From: Nitrospirales bacterium
GTDB taxonomy: Bacteria; Nitrospirota; Nitrospiria; Nitrospirales; UBA8639
Reading direction: 5' to 3'
DNA: 60,051 nt
NCBI GenBank assembly: GCA_021604105.1
Contig: BQIW01000017.1
Span: 1-60,051 of the forward strand
Each line of letters opens with the position of its first letter. Positions within the stretch are counted from its first letter, which is position 1. A model generated the notes under the pieces. That model saw only the letters and a program-made list of their open reading frames with translations, ran no database searches and was not told the DNA's origin. Shown here piece by piece: positions 45,058-54,132 of the stretch. The position numbers and the translations under genes were made by a program.

Positions 45058-45969
45058 ATGTGTTGTGATTTAGCCACTAACGTGAGAGTCAATATTATGC
45101 ATAACCAACCCATGTTTCCCCCTCTTTATCTTGTTAAACCTTTCTGTTCTTTAATTATGTGTATGAGCATGGCGATGGGTTGCGAGACCGTTCCGTACAC
45201 CGATCGCTCCCAACTTGTCGTGATCCCTCAATCTCAGGCAACAGAAATGGGTGAACAGGCCTTTCAACAAATTCTGTCCGATCCTAAGGTCAAGCAATCT
45301 CAATCCCCTGAGGAACAGGAAGCCGTAAAACGGGTGGCGGAAAGGATCATCCACGCCGCAAAAGAATCTAAATTTTCTGAAGACGCCAAGGCCTTCAAGT
45401 GGGAAGTTACTGTAATCAAAGATGACCGGACTAAAAATGCATTTGCCCTGCCGGGCGGGAAGATCGCCGTCTATACAGGAATCTTCCCCGTTGCCAAAAC
45501 CGATTCAGGACTGGCGGCCATTCTTGGGCACGAGGTCGTCCATGCCCTGGCACGCCATGGTTCGGAGCGTATGAGTCAGGAGGTTCTTGCTCAAGCCGGA
45601 CTATCCGCTGCCGCGGTGGGGGTTGGAGCAAGTGGGGCGGGCCCCGTTGTGGGGCAGGCCACGATGGCTGCTCTAGGTCTGGGAACAAAAGTCGGCATCC
45701 TCCTCCCATACAGTCGAACGCATGAGTCCGAAGCCGATTCCATTGGACTGATTCTGGCAGCCCGGGCCGGCTATGACCCTCAGGAAGCGGTGAGGGTCTG
45801 GCAACGCATGCAACAAGGAAGTGAGGGAGCCCCCTCTGAATTTCTTTCCACCCATCCAAGCCATGAAACCAGAATTTCACGTCTGAAAGAAGAAATGCCT
45901 GAGGCCTTAAACATCTTCCGGAAGGTGGAACATGCTCCAGACCATCAACTTCCCGCTGTCAATCCATAA
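45058..45969 (+). CDS. M48-family zinc metalloprotease (lipoprotein)
   Basis: A 303-residue protein with a lipoprotein leader (hydrophobic segment with SMAMGC; Cys42). The protease domain has HEVVHALARH (zinc ligands His158 and His162, catalytic Glu159), then HESEAD with the third ligand Glu. The length and placement resemble the BepA/YcaL/LoiP group of periplasmic M48 proteases, which help in outer-membrane protein quality control. Start at 45058 or at the in-frame ATG at 45097 is uncertain, and no strong ribosome-binding site is visible. Confidence 0.87.
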   Translation: MCCDLATNVRVNIMHNQPMFPPLYLVKPFCSLIMCMSMAMGCETVPYTDRSQLVVIPQSQATEMGEQAFQQILSDPKVKQSQSPEEQEAVKRVAERIIHAAKESKFSEDAKAFKWEVTVIKDDRTKNAFALPGGKIAVYTGIFPVAKTDSGLAAILGHEVVHALARHGSERMSQEVLAQAGLSAAAVGVGASGAGPVVGQATMAALGLGTKVGILLPYSRTHESEADSIGLILAARAGYDPQEAVRVWQRMQQGSEGAPSEFLSTHPSHETRISRLKEEMPEALNIFRKVEHAPDHQLPAVNP

Positions 45970-46010
45970 TAGATCACTGTTCTTTTCCTGAAGCCGGGAC
46001 AGCAGGCCCG

Positions 46011-46361
46011 TCAGGTTGAGGAGATTTCATCGCGACCATGCATATGGGCTGGAGGGTGGGTCGCTTCAACGGCGGTAAATGTTTCAAGAATGGTATAGCT
46101 GTGACTTGCACCTTTGGGAACCACCCAACAATCTCCCGCATTCAGCAAAATTGTTTGCCCTTCCAACTGAAGCTCTGCACGCCCGTGGATCACATATCCG
46201 ATGGTTTCATAATCCCTGGAGGAAGATTCCTGTGTTTGCCCAACAGGCAATTGTTCCCATAACCGCATGGCTAACCCGACCCCGGTGGCTAAATATTTTT
46301 GCCCCATAGAACCTTTAGGAGAATGATCTGCTTGGACTTTTTTAATACTCGTATCAACCAT
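46011..46361 (-). CDS. Cupin-domain protein
   Basis: A 116-residue protein with a small beta-barrel cupin: ETIGYVIHGRAELQLEG, ILLNAGDCWVVPKGASHSYTIL. Metal-ligand His residues are visible in the second motif (SHSY), less clearly in the first. Such small cupins often bind a metal and sense or modify small molecules. The ATG at 46361 has AGGAGG upstream. The longer frame (46424) would begin within the motif spacing. It is preceded by the recurrent motif on the same strand. Confidence 0.75.
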   Translation of the reverse strand: MVDTSIKKVQADHSPKGSMGQKYLATGVGLAMRLWEQLPVGQTQESSSRDYETIGYVIHGRAELQLEGQTILLNAGDCWVVPKGASHSYTILETFTAVEATHPPAHMHGRDEISST

Positions 46362-46430
46362 AGGTGCCCACGCCTCCTGTGTATTGGTTGGTTGTCTGAA
46401 TACACCATAACGGATTACACCCATGCCACA

Positions 46431-46448
46431 TACTCTTCAAAACCCTGG
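46431..46448 (-). promoter_or_regulatory. Recurrent motif site upstream of the cupin gene
   Basis: The minus strand reads CCAGGGTTTTGAAGAGTA: full left half, right half AGAGT instead of CYAGT. Distance to the ATG at 46361 is 70 bases. Confidence 0.55.
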
Positions 46449-46510
46449 CTGATCTTGGCCACCCATGCAGAAAAATAGAAAGTGCGGTCATGTGGAGATG
46501 GAGGTTCGCC

Positions 46511-48082
46511 TTGAAAATTCTCGCCGTTCATCCCGGTCCGTTGATGTATAGCAAAATTTTTTTGTTTGGAGCCCTTGGGGTTGGAACTGGTCGCGGGAGC
46601 AGCCAGACGGGCCGGTCATGACGTGCGGCTTATTGATTTACAGGTGGAGACATCCCGGGACAATTTCAGGTTATTGAAGAATTGGAGACCGGATGTGGTC
46701 GCCCTATCCTGTAATTATTTGCCGAATGTTCCTGAAATCATCGATCTTGCAAAGATGACCAATGCTTCCTTTTCTAAAATTCATATCGTGGCCGGGGGCC
46801 CCAGCCTTTCCTTTGTCGCCAGAGAAGTTCTCGAACATGCAGAGGGAGCCATCGATACCATTGTCAAAGGGGAAGGTGAATCGGTCATCGGACTACTCCT
46901 CAACGCAATTCAACATGATCCCTCGAATGTGCACCGGCTTCCCAGTGTGGTCACACGGGAAGCTGAGGGACCGCCTCCTGAATTCGTCACGTCTCTGGAT
47001 GAGGTGAGGCCGGCCAGGAATGTACTTCGTCACCGGAGGAAGTATTTTCTTGGTGTAATGGATCCCTGCGCATCCATTGAACTCACCCGCGGGTGCCCCT
47101 GGGATTGTTCATTTTGCAGTGCCTGGACATTTTATGGACGAAGTTATCGTCCGGTCAGTCCTGAAGTGATCGTGGAAGAACTGGCGGGTATCCGTGAACC
47201 TGGTGTGTTTTTGGTGGATGATGTGGCCTTCATCCAGGCCGAGCATGGCATGGCCATTGGCGAAGCCATAGCACGCCGGGGTATCAAAAAGTCCTATTAC
47301 CTCGAAACCCGTGGTGATGTCCTGTTGAGAAATCAAGAAGTCTTTCGCCTGTGGAAAAAGCTGGGAATGAAATATATGTTTATCGGGCTGGAGGCCATCG
47401 ATCAGGAAGGATTGATCCAACATCGGAACGCATCTTACTCGGCAAAAATTTTGAAGCACTGGAATTTGTCCACTCCCTGGGCATCACCGTGGCCATTAAC
47501 ATTATTGCCGATCCCAACTGGGATAAGGATCGTTTTGAAACCGTGCGTCAATGGTGTTTGGAGGTCCCGGAGGTGGTCAATATTAGTGCCAACACGCCCT
47601 ATCCCGGCACTGAAACGTGGCACCGGGAATCTCAGAGAATTCAGACGCGGGATTACCGACTATACGATATCCAACATTCGGTGCTCCCCACCCGTTTACC
47701 GTTGCCGGAATTTTATGAAGGGCTGGTCAACACCCAACGAATCCTCAATCATAAACATCTCGGCTGGAGTGCGCTAAAAGGAACAATCCGGATTGCTGCG
47801 GGCCATCTCATTCGCGGGCAGACCAATTTTGTCAAAATGTTGTGGAAATTTAACCGTGTCTATAACCCAAAATTCCAACTTTCGGATCATCAACGCCCTG
47901 TTCCCTATGAGTTGTCTCTCCCTTCATCCAGCCCTCCTTCACAGGAACACAACCTGTTGTTTATCCATAGAGGAAAAGGCCGGGCAGGACGGGCATTGGA
48001 TCACTCAACGGAAGAATTTGTAGACTCAACGAGGAATGGAATTAATGAGTCGATTATCAGTGTAGAAGGAGATGCATCTTGA
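46511..48082 (+). pseudogene. Hopanoid C-3 methylase (B12 radical SAM), frameshifted
   Basis: The full coding region matches the HpnR family, a B12-binding radical-SAM enzyme that adds a methyl group at C-3 of hopanoids. It starts at TTG 46511 with GGAGG six bases upstream: MKILAVHPGPLMYSKIF, then (after a frame change in the T7 run near 46555-46562) EPLGLELVAGAARR. The radical-SAM CxxxCxxC is in CPWDCSFC. A second frame change (one base missing near 47424-47430) separates MFIGLEAIDQEGLIQH from LGKNFEALEF. The tail to 48082 is well conserved. The gene is otherwise intact, so the breaks are either recent decay or sequence errors. Alternatively a related HpnJ-like enzyme is encoded. Confidence 0.75.
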
Positions 48083-48099
48083 AGAGGAGTGGATTCCCT

Positions 48100-48132
48100 A
48101 ACAAAAACCCGCCGGGACGGCGGGTTTTTGTT
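48100..48132. terminator. Perfect bidirectional terminator
   Basis: AACAAAAACCCGCCG pairs with CGGCGGGTTTTTGTT around a GGA loop, giving a 15-bp stem with T-runs on both strands. It separates the convergent genes ending at 48082 (plus) and 48184 (minus). Confidence 0.93.
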
Positions 48133-48183
48133 GGGCAGCCTTCAATCATTGCACGTGTGTTTCAGCGGGTTCACACCATTATA

Positions 48184-48543
48184 TTAATCCCAATAGGGAT
48201 CATAACCATAATAGGCATGAATGCTTTCTCCCCACGTCACATCAGTCATATCCGGCCAATTATCTTTGGCAAAACCGGGGGCTTGTTGTAACTTTTCTTT
48301 TGCCACATTTAATAACAATACCTCCTCTTCTTGTACGACCTGAAATGCCTCCCAGGGAATCGCAAAAAGTTTATCACCCATTCCTAAAAATCCGCCAAAT
48401 GATAACACCGCATAGGCAATGCGTCCTCCTGAGAGATCGATCATGAGATCTTTTATTTCTCCCAGGTCTTCTCTTCCCATATTTTGAACGGTGGTACCGA
48501 CAATCGAGCTTGATGAAAGAACCTGACGAATTTTGGTGGTCAT
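48184..48543 (-). CDS. PRC-barrel domain protein
   Basis: A 119-residue soluble protein. Residues about 15-85 form a PRC barrel (IVGTTVQNMGREDLGEIKDLMIDLSGGRIAYAVLSFGGFLGMGDKLFAIPWEAF). The ending VLLLNVAKEKLQQAPGF and WGESIHAYYGYDPYWD is typical of PRC proteins annotated as stress-related. GGGAGG lies before the ATG at 48543, which is better than the upstream frame start at 48570. The recurrent motif stands 81 bases upstream on the same strand. Confidence 0.85.
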   Translation of the reverse strand: MTTKIRQVLSSSSIVGTTVQNMGREDLGEIKDLMIDLSGGRIAYAVLSFGGFLGMGDKLFAIPWEAFQVVQEEEVLLLNVAKEKLQQAPGFAKDNWPDMTDVTWGESIHAYYGYDPYWD

Positions 48544-48623
48544 AAAACCTCCCTCTGTTGAAAAGGGCATAGTTAATTAAGGAACTCTTCCTGTGCATAT
48601 AGCATGTTCTTCATTTCGGACTT

Positions 48624-48642
48624 AACTAGGATAAACCCTTGG
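48624..48642 (-). promoter_or_regulatory. Recurrent motif site upstream of the PRC gene at 48184
   Basis: The minus strand reads CCAAGGGTTTATCCTAGTT. It is paired with the plus-strand site at 48659. Distance to the start codon is 81 bases. Confidence 0.7.
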
Positions 48643-48658
48643 AAAAAGAAATCCCAAG

Positions 48659-48675
48659 CCAGGGTTTTCTCCAGT
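48659..48675 (+). promoter_or_regulatory. Recurrent motif site upstream of the PRC gene at 48757
   Basis: The plus strand reads CCAGGGTTTTCTCCAGT, 82 bases before the ATG. TAGATC follows a short distance downstream, as it does after the site at 9418. Confidence 0.7.
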
Positions 48676-48756
48676 TGCTCGGGAGCGTAGATCCTTTATC
48701 CTACAAACGAAACCGCTAGACAATTATTCATTCACTACGTTAGGAGGTGACACGTT

Positions 48757-50256
48757 ATGTTCACGAGGAACAAAATGACCCGATCAGTTATTCTTGCAGG
48801 CCTTCCATTGCTGACATTACCGTTAGTGGCCGAAGGCGCCATGTCCCGCGACCGTTCGGATCGCATGGATGAAAAATGGTCCAACTCCATGGAGCGAATC
48901 ATCCAGGGAGAAATCGCCAAAAAGAATGGCGACCAAATCACCCTTCGGGGGAGTAATGGAGAACACATCACGTTTCGCATTAATGAGGAAACCAATCGTT
49001 TGTGTCCGGAAGGGATGAGTTCCAAGACATCCAACCCATCTCAAAGCTCTTCGGGGCAAAGCTCTTCAGGACAAAACCAAATGAACCAAGGCTCGTCGAG
49101 TCAGGATTCGTCCAGCACCGGACAGACGTCGAGTGGGAGCCTGTTCGGAAGTTCAAGCGGGGAAGGATCAAAGCAACCCTCATCCGGCGCACAGACCGGA
49201 TTCTCATTTGGCGATTGCAACTTTGAAAAAGGTGAATTAGTGAAGGCAAAAGTGGATGAGGATGGGAATGCCACGTTTGTTCGATCGATGGGCCAGAATG
49301 ACGATAATTATTTTAAGTCCGGAAGAATGGGAGATGACTATTTTGTTCTTCCAGCCGGACAATTAGGCGGCCTGGATATTTCAGACAAAGATGCCAATTA
49401 CTCCGTAAAATCCTCCGATGGACAGGAAATCGGCAGTGTGTATCGAGTGATGACGAATAATAATGGAGATCTCACCTATGCCATCGTGAGAAAAGCAGAC
49501 GGACAATTGTTTTCCGTCCCATGGCAGGCGATGGAAGGAGCCGGCAATAAGTCTTTCAAGCTGAACGTCACCCAAAATCAATTAGGTAACCTTCCCATTC
49601 TGGAAGAGGGGGAAAATGTAGGGGCACACGTTCAGAAAAATTGGGATTTAACGGAACAAGAGCGGGAGAAGTTAACAAAATGGAATGAAGGATTAGATCA
49701 GTTCTACTCCAAACGCGATCGTTATTACGAGGATACCCCGACCTTTGAAGGGAATCGCGAAGGCTATGACCGTTACGATCAGCGACGGTCTCACATGAGC
49801 CGTTCGGGACATGACCGACAACGTCATTACCAGGATCAAAATGCGGAAGACTTTCAAACAAGGCGTAACAGTTTCAGCCCGACCGAATTTCCTCCACATG
49901 ATCGTGCCTTCCAGTATGAAGGGGCGGATCAGCGTCAGTACAACCGTCAACGCCATTACCAGGATCAAAATGCGGAGGACTTCCGGACAAGGCGTAACAG
50001 TTTCAGCCCAACCGAATTCCCTCCACATGATCGTGCCTTCCAATATGAAGGGGCGGATCGACAACGTTCATTCGATCGGAATCGACAAGGCCGATCTTCA
50101 GATGATTTTAGATATCGTGAAAATCAACGATCCAAATACAACACCACCACCGCGAGAAGGCAGTATGACCCTCAGAGGCGGGGAGCCGATCAATATCAAT
50201 CCCGGCGTTCCGGCGGGAAGGATTATGATTACCGGCCCGATAGATATCGACCATAA
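48757..50256 (+). CDS. Secreted PRC-barrel protein with tandem repeats
   Basis: A 499-residue protein with a signal peptide (1-28), a Ser/Gln/Gly-rich segment (about 88-150), a PRC-barrel part (about 225-290: GQEIGSVYRVMTNNNGDLTYAIVRKADGQLFSVPW) and a charged Tyr/Asp/Arg-rich tail. The tail holds two 43-residue near-identical repeats (RHYQDQNAEDFxTRRNSFSP, then TEFPPHDRAFQYEGAD). AGGAGGTG precedes the ATG. The tail may bind polyanions or surfaces. Expression is probably controlled by the motif at 48659. Confidence 0.85.
   Translation: MFTRNKMTRSVILAGLPLLTLPLVAEGAMSRDRSDRMDEKWSNSMERIIQGEIAKKNGDQITLRGSNGEHITFRINEETNRLCPEGMSSKTSNPSQSSSGQSSSGQNQMNQGSSSQDSSSTGQTSSGSLFGSSSGEGSKQPSSGAQTGFSFGDCNFEKGELVKAKVDEDGNATFVRSMGQNDDNYFKSGRMGDDYFVLPAGQLGGLDISDKDANYSVKSSDGQEIGSVYRVMTNNNGDLTYAIVRKADGQLFSVPWQAMEGAGNKSFKLNVTQNQLGNLPILEEGENVGAHVQKNWDLTEQEREKLTKWNEGLDQFYSKRDRYYEDTPTFEGNREGYDRYDQRRSHMSRSGHDRQRHYQDQNAEDFQTRRNSFSPTEFPPHDRAFQYEGADQRQYNRQRHYQDQNAEDFRTRRNSFSPTEFPPHDRAFQYEGADRQRSFDRNRQGRSSDDFRYRENQRSKYNTTTARRQYDPQRRGADQYQSRRSGGKDYDYRPDRYRP
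49819..50060 (+). repeat. Tandem 129-bp coding repeat
   Basis: Two copies starting at 49819 and 49948 share about 95% of their bases over 112 positions, within the PRC gene. The spacing of 129 bases is exactly 43 codons, so the frame is kept. Confidence 0.85.
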
Positions 50257-50269
50257 CTGATGGGCCAAC

Positions 50270-50294
50270 CCCCTGGGTCTTTGCGGCCCAGGGG
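50270..50294. terminator. Perfect 8-bp hairpin after the PRC gene
   Basis: CCCCTGGG pairs with CCCAGGGG around a 9-base loop, 14 bases after the stop codon of the PRC gene at 48757. No T-run follows, so its function as a terminator is uncertain. Confidence 0.55.
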
Positions 50295-50355
50295 AGAAGG
50301 TCCATATTAAATGTTAACCGTGCAACATTCACATCATCTATGAAAGAGAAATAAA

Positions 50356-50685
50356 ATGAAAAACATTATGACCATGATGGGGCTTTCAGCATTCCTTGTC
50401 CTTTCGAGCGTCGGAGTGTTTGCTGACCAAACGAACATGACCCGACAAGATGACCAATCCAACGATCCGGGTATGGGATCCTCAATAGAATCCAAGAGTC
50501 CCTCCAGCCAAAATACAGAACCCATGGAATCCGAGGAACAAAAGGCCGCTCGCCCGGGAGGAGTGGGCGAAGAAGGATCCAGTTTTGGTAGTCCAAGCTC
50601 CCTGCCACCAGGCGAAACCTCGCCAGGATATACGGGTGAGGATAAAAAGGCAGAAGAAATGGAGAAACGTCGGCAAGGTATGTGA
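50356..50685 (+). CDS. Small secreted low-complexity protein
   Basis: A 109-residue protein with a signal peptide (1-23) and a Ser/Gly/Glu/Pro-rich mature part (GSSIESKSPSSQNTEPMESEE, SSFGSPSSLPPGETSPG), ending in a charged helix. No family is recognised. The site before the ATG is weak (AAAGAG). It resembles in composition the protein at 43575 and may be an envelope stress peptide. Confidence 0.65.
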   Translation: MKNIMTMMGLSAFLVLSSVGVFADQTNMTRQDDQSNDPGMGSSIESKSPSSQNTEPMESEEQKAARPGGVGEEGSSFGSPSSLPPGETSPGYTGEDKKAEEMEKRRQGM

Positions 50686-51056
50686 GGTTGACATCTGAAA
50701 ATACCCACGACATAACAGAATCACTAGAGGACAGGGAATGCCATCTAGTGAGGGGTAGAAGCCGATCGAACGAAGAGGAGATCGGACGATCGGCCAACAC
50801 CCATATTTGAGACTTTTCACTTCCGTTTCACTTGAATCTCCTTCTTTCCTATCTTCTTTCTTTTTCGGCGAAGCTACTTTGACCCCAACGGCAATCAACC
50901 AACCCGACCAAATCCACTCCCATGCGGGGATCCCTTTCCATTCAGGAATGGTAATTTTTCCCAAGCTCTGTAATCGCAAATAAGAGGGCGATCAGGCTTT
51001 TTGAAAGAGAAAATTCAAAAGGAATTCCGGTGCCCTCAATCGTCCGGGATGGCGGT
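50686..51056. other. Intergenic stretch of about 370 bases
   Basis: No gene is seen. Long minus-strand open frames (50366-50979) are mirrors of the gene at 50356 and have no start signal. Confidence 0.45.
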
Positions 51057-52451
51057 TTAAACCTTGATTATCGGAAGATTGGCTTTTTTCCAGGCGCTCA
51101 TTCCTCCCAACACGTTCACGATGTTCCGATAGCCATGATGTTGGAGGAAGCTTGCAGCGACCGACGAGCGGTATCCACTTCCACAGATGACCGCGACCTG
51201 TCGGTCACGCGGGATTTCCTCAAATTGTTGAGGAAGTGCACTTCCCGTCACGAATTGCGCCCTGTCAATATGTCCGGCGGCCCACTCCCCCGGCTGGCGC
51301 ACATCCAGCACGACCAGCTTTTTGTTATCCTGTAGCTGCTGTTCCAGATCGAACACTGTCCATTGTTCCAGAATTTGAAGAGGTTTGGCGGCCGTGCGCC
51401 ATGCAAACATTCCACCTGACAACCACCCGGCAGGCAGCGCATAGCCAATCCGGAGAAGTTGCCAGCAGGCCTCCCACAAGTCATGGTGGTTGTCGAGGAC
51501 GAGCAGAATGGTGGCATCCGCAGGAATAACCGTTCCCGCCCAGGTGGCAAATGATGATCCCAATCCGACATTCAACGCGCCGGGGATATGGGTTGAGAAG
51601 GCTTCAGCCTGGCGGCAATCAACGACAAGGCACCCTTCTTCCTGTTGTCGCAGAAACTGATCCGATGTGAGTGCAGGCGGTTCGCTCAATGTTCCAAGAA
51701 GAGGTGGGCCTTCCGTATTCATTTTTCGCATCCTGGGCCAATAGGGCGGCACACCGGGAAGATGATTCAAATCCAGACATTGTTTGACGAAATGGTCTTT
51801 GTTGTCCATGTTGGCTAGAAGAGGATTCATCCGGCGTTCATATCCGATCGTCGTGGACAACCGGCTCCCGATATTCCCTCCACACAAAGAGCCACTCACA
51901 TGCGTCGGATAGACTTCCACGTAGTCCGGAAGCGGTAGAATTTTTTCCTGGAGCATGGTGCACATGACCTCCGCGTGATGAGCCGCTTCTTCCGTTCCAC
52001 CCAGGAGATCGGGTCGGGCCACATCACCAACCAACAAGGCTCCTCCGGAAAGGAGCAGAACCGGTTCTTTCCCCCGCGAGCGGTCCGTCACCAGGACACT
52101 GATGTGTTCGGGGGTATGTCCAGGCGTATGCAGAATGTGAAAATCAATTTCTCCCATGGTTAACCGCTCTCCATCGGCCATGGGACGCGCTTCATATCCG
52201 AGCTTGGCATGCCGACCCGCTAAACATTGGAGAGGAATCCTTTCGGCTAATTCACGAATTCCCGTCACATAGTCGTTGTGCTGATGGGTCTCGAGAGCAT
52301 ACGCAATCGTCATCCCCCGGGAGCGCGACTCTTTCAGGTATGGCTCCACATCCCGCTGGATATCCAGAACTAAGGCCTCTCCGGTTTCTTCCGAACCGAG
52401 TAGATAGGATGCGTGCCCCAGACTTTCCACATGAAATTGTTGAATGATCAT
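51057..52451 (-). CDS. Metallo-beta-lactamase/persulfide-dioxygenase-like protein with two rhodanese domains
   Basis: A 464-residue protein. Residues 1-250 form a metallo-beta-lactamase fold of the ETHE1/persulfide dioxygenase type: THQHND (His56, His58, Asp60), HTPGHTPEH (His112), GDVARPDL (Asp143) and THVSGS (His184). Two rhodanese-like domains follow (about 265-360 and 370-462). The second has a catalytic Cys423 in CGSGYRSS; the first lacks it. Such fusions handle thiol persulfides, producing sulfite, or transfer sulfane sulfur. The upstream DUF2892 gene is 42 bases away in the same direction. It probably serves sulfide detoxification. Confidence 0.88.
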   Translation of the reverse strand: MIIQQFHVESLGHASYLLGSEETGEALVLDIQRDVEPYLKESRSRGMTIAYALETHQHNDYVTGIRELAERIPLQCLAGRHAKLGYEARPMADGERLTMGEIDFHILHTPGHTPEHISVLVTDRSRGKEPVLLLSGGALLVGDVARPDLLGGTEEAAHHAEVMCTMLQEKILPLPDYVEVYPTHVSGSLCGGNIGSRLSTTIGYERRMNPLLANMDNKDHFVKQCLDLNHLPGVPPYWPRMRKMNTEGPPLLGTLSEPPALTSDQFLRQQEEGCLVVDCRQAEAFSTHIPGALNVGLGSSFATWAGTVIPADATILLVLDNHHDLWEACWQLLRIGYALPAGWLSGGMFAWRTAAKPLQILEQWTVFDLEQQLQDNKKLVVLDVRQPGEWAAGHIDRAQFVTGSALPQQFEEIPRDRQVAVICGSGYRSSVAASFLQHHGYRNIVNVLGGMSAWKKANLPIIKV

Positions 52452-52493
52452 GGGTTGTGACTGTTGAATTTTCGACGTTGCTCTTAGAGGTCT

Positions 52494-52985
52494 TCACGAG
52501 AAGGAGGAGTGATTTCCGGCTGCCTCAAATGCGTGAGTCACTTGGGGAGCATCCGCCCCATTGACTTGACCCGCTATTTCGGCCACGTCCCGATAATCTC
52601 CCCTCAACGCCTTTAACGCATGACGTTCCTGTTGAATCTCAGGTGTGGTCCGTATTCCCATTCGCCGGAATAGGGGAACCGGCGGGCACCAACCTTGTAT
52701 GGCATGTTGCAGGAGAAAACCGGCGACGGCGGCAGGGAATATAAACCACCGGCGATCAAGAAAAGCGCCCAAGGCCAGGCCCATGAGGGAAAAGGAGGCC
52801 GCATTGGCTTCAAGAACCCTTTCGATATCCCATTCCACTTCCAGTTCTCTTAGACGTCGATCGATGGCCGAAGGTCCGGCTGAGGCATACAACAGAACAT
52901 TGTTTTTTGTGCGGTTGTAAATTTCCTCATTGATGTCCACGTCGGTATGGTCCTCAACTCGTGTGGTCGTTGGTGACATGATCAT
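52494..52985 (-). CDS. DUF2892 (YgaP-type membrane domain) protein
   Basis: A 163-residue protein with two membrane helices (about 64-80 and 83-102) and the family's phrases HAIQGWCPPVPLFRRMGIRT and ERHALKALRGDY. This domain is often fused or paired with rhodaneses, as here with the rhodanese-containing gene 42 bases downstream. GGGAGG precedes the ATG at 52985, which fixes the start. The recurrent motif lies 97 bases upstream on the same strand. Confidence 0.85.
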   Translation of the reverse strand: MIMSPTTTRVEDHTDVDINEEIYNRTKNNVLLYASAGPSAIDRRLRELEVEWDIERVLEANAASFSLMGLALGAFLDRRWFIFPAAVAGFLLQHAIQGWCPPVPLFRRMGIRTTPEIQQERHALKALRGDYRDVAEIAGQVNGADAPQVTHAFEAAGNHSSFS

Positions 52986-53081
52986 ACATGGCCTCCCTTC
53001 ATTCCTGTGGACGACGCACTTCCACGCCGTGGGTGATCGCGCTGTTAAATTCAGAAAATAAGGAATGAATAAAATCTCAAC

Positions 53082-53099
53082 AACTGGCAAAAACCCTGG
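53082..53099 (-). promoter_or_regulatory. Recurrent motif site upstream of the DUF2892 gene
   Basis: The minus strand reads CCAGGGTTTTTGCCAGTT, 97 bases before the start at 52985. It is paired with the plus-strand site at 53113. Confidence 0.7.
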
Positions 53100-53112
53100 C
53101 GTACGTTGAAAC

Positions 53113-53130
53113 TTCAGGGTTTCTGCTAGT
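53113..53130 (+). promoter_or_regulatory. Recurrent motif site upstream of the DehI-like gene
   Basis: The plus strand reads TTCAGGGTTTCTGCTAGT, 85 bases before 53215. Confidence 0.65.
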
Positions 53131-53214
53131 AGTCAATTCTTGCCGGGTGGGTCACACTTTGCTCCTTAGGGCAGAATCGGAGGATCCGGGAACAAAATCA
53201 GACACGAACTTCCG

Positions 53215-54132
53215 ATGTTATTTTTTTCGCTTGTTATGAAAAACTATCCCATACCGGAAGAAGAAGCCGAGAGAGAGCTGGACGGCATTTTTCATGAGAT
53301 TAAACAGGTCTTTCGTGTGTCGGGAGTGAATCTCAACTTTCGCACCTGGGCCACTTATCCAAAGTTTTTCCCAGTCTTATGGGTGTCGATACGACCGGTC
53401 GCTGAAACCCGTCTCTTTGAAGAATCATGCAATCACATCCGGGCGCTAGCTGCCCGCCTCGCTGAGAAACTTCCTCGGTTAGATGCCGCCACGTCCGTCG
53501 GATTGGGAGATAGTCAGATTTTTCAGATACAAGCGGCTCTCGACCTCTATCATTACATCAATCCCAAGCTCCTGGTCATTTCGTCCGTGGTGGAGTACGC
53601 CTGCCAACACCCAACCATGTCCGGGTTCCAGTCCCAACGACCGGATCATGAGCTTATTCCACGGGGCATTCCCCTTCGCATGTATCCCATGGAAATGATC
53701 GACGAAACCCCCGACGATGCCACTCTCCGGAGAACCTTCCGGGATATCCAACGAACATTAGGTTTACCCGGCATTAACAGCGATTATCGCACTCTGGCAT
53801 TGTGGCCGGAATATTTATATGCAGTATGGCATCGGTTAAAACCTGTGATCACCCATCCTCTTTACCTGGAAATCGCGCTAACACTACGGGAAGCGGCTCA
53901 ACAGATGGCGAGCCATGTGCTTCCTCGACTGACCATCTCTGAGGATCAGTTGAGGGTTCTGGGTAGGAAACGAACACACTTCCTTGAGACGACCGCTCAT
54001 TTTACCCAACTCTTGCCACCCCTGATTATCAATATCGTGCTGATATCCCTGGATTGGCGATCTCGTCAGGACTTAGAGGGATCTCCCTTTCCCATCGAAT
54101 TCTCCTCAACGGTCCTGGAACCATCGACATGA
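53215..54132 (+). CDS. DehI-family haloacid dehalogenase-like protein
   Basis: A 305-residue protein that matches the DehI family (halocarboxylic acid dehalogenase), which has two sequence-similar halves. Repeat 1 is VFRVSGVNLNFRTWATYPKFF and repeat 2 is LGLPGINSDYRTLALWPEYL. Asp190 in the second half stands where I expect the catalytic Asp of DehI. The known enzyme hydrolyses 2-haloacids to 2-hydroxyacids with inversion. It overlaps the next hydrolase by four bases (ATGA). Start at 53215 or the in-frame ATG at 53236; no strong ribosome-binding site. Whether it dehalogenates anything is unknown, and relatives of unknown function exist. Confidence 0.75.
   Translation: MLFFSLVMKNYPIPEEEAERELDGIFHEIKQVFRVSGVNLNFRTWATYPKFFPVLWVSIRPVAETRLFEESCNHIRALAARLAEKLPRLDAATSVGLGDSQIFQIQAALDLYHYINPKLLVISSVVEYACQHPTMSGFQSQRPDHELIPRGIPLRMYPMEMIDETPDDATLRRTFRDIQRTLGLPGINSDYRTLALWPEYLYAVWHRLKPVITHPLYLEIALTLREAAQQMASHVLPRLTISEDQLRVLGRKRTHFLETTAHFTQLLPPLIINIVLISLDWRSRQDLEGSPFPIEFSSTVLEPST

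Noticed and set aside
45431-45880. Minus-strand frame of 149 residues
   Set aside because: Antisense to the conserved M48 protease and without a family of its own.
49811-50260. Second open frame inside the PRC protein gene
   Set aside because: Overlaps the real gene in another frame and shares only its repetitive base composition.
50482-50979. Minus-strand frame of 165 residues
   Set aside because: Overlaps the secreted protein gene at 50356 and has no ribosome-binding site or signal.
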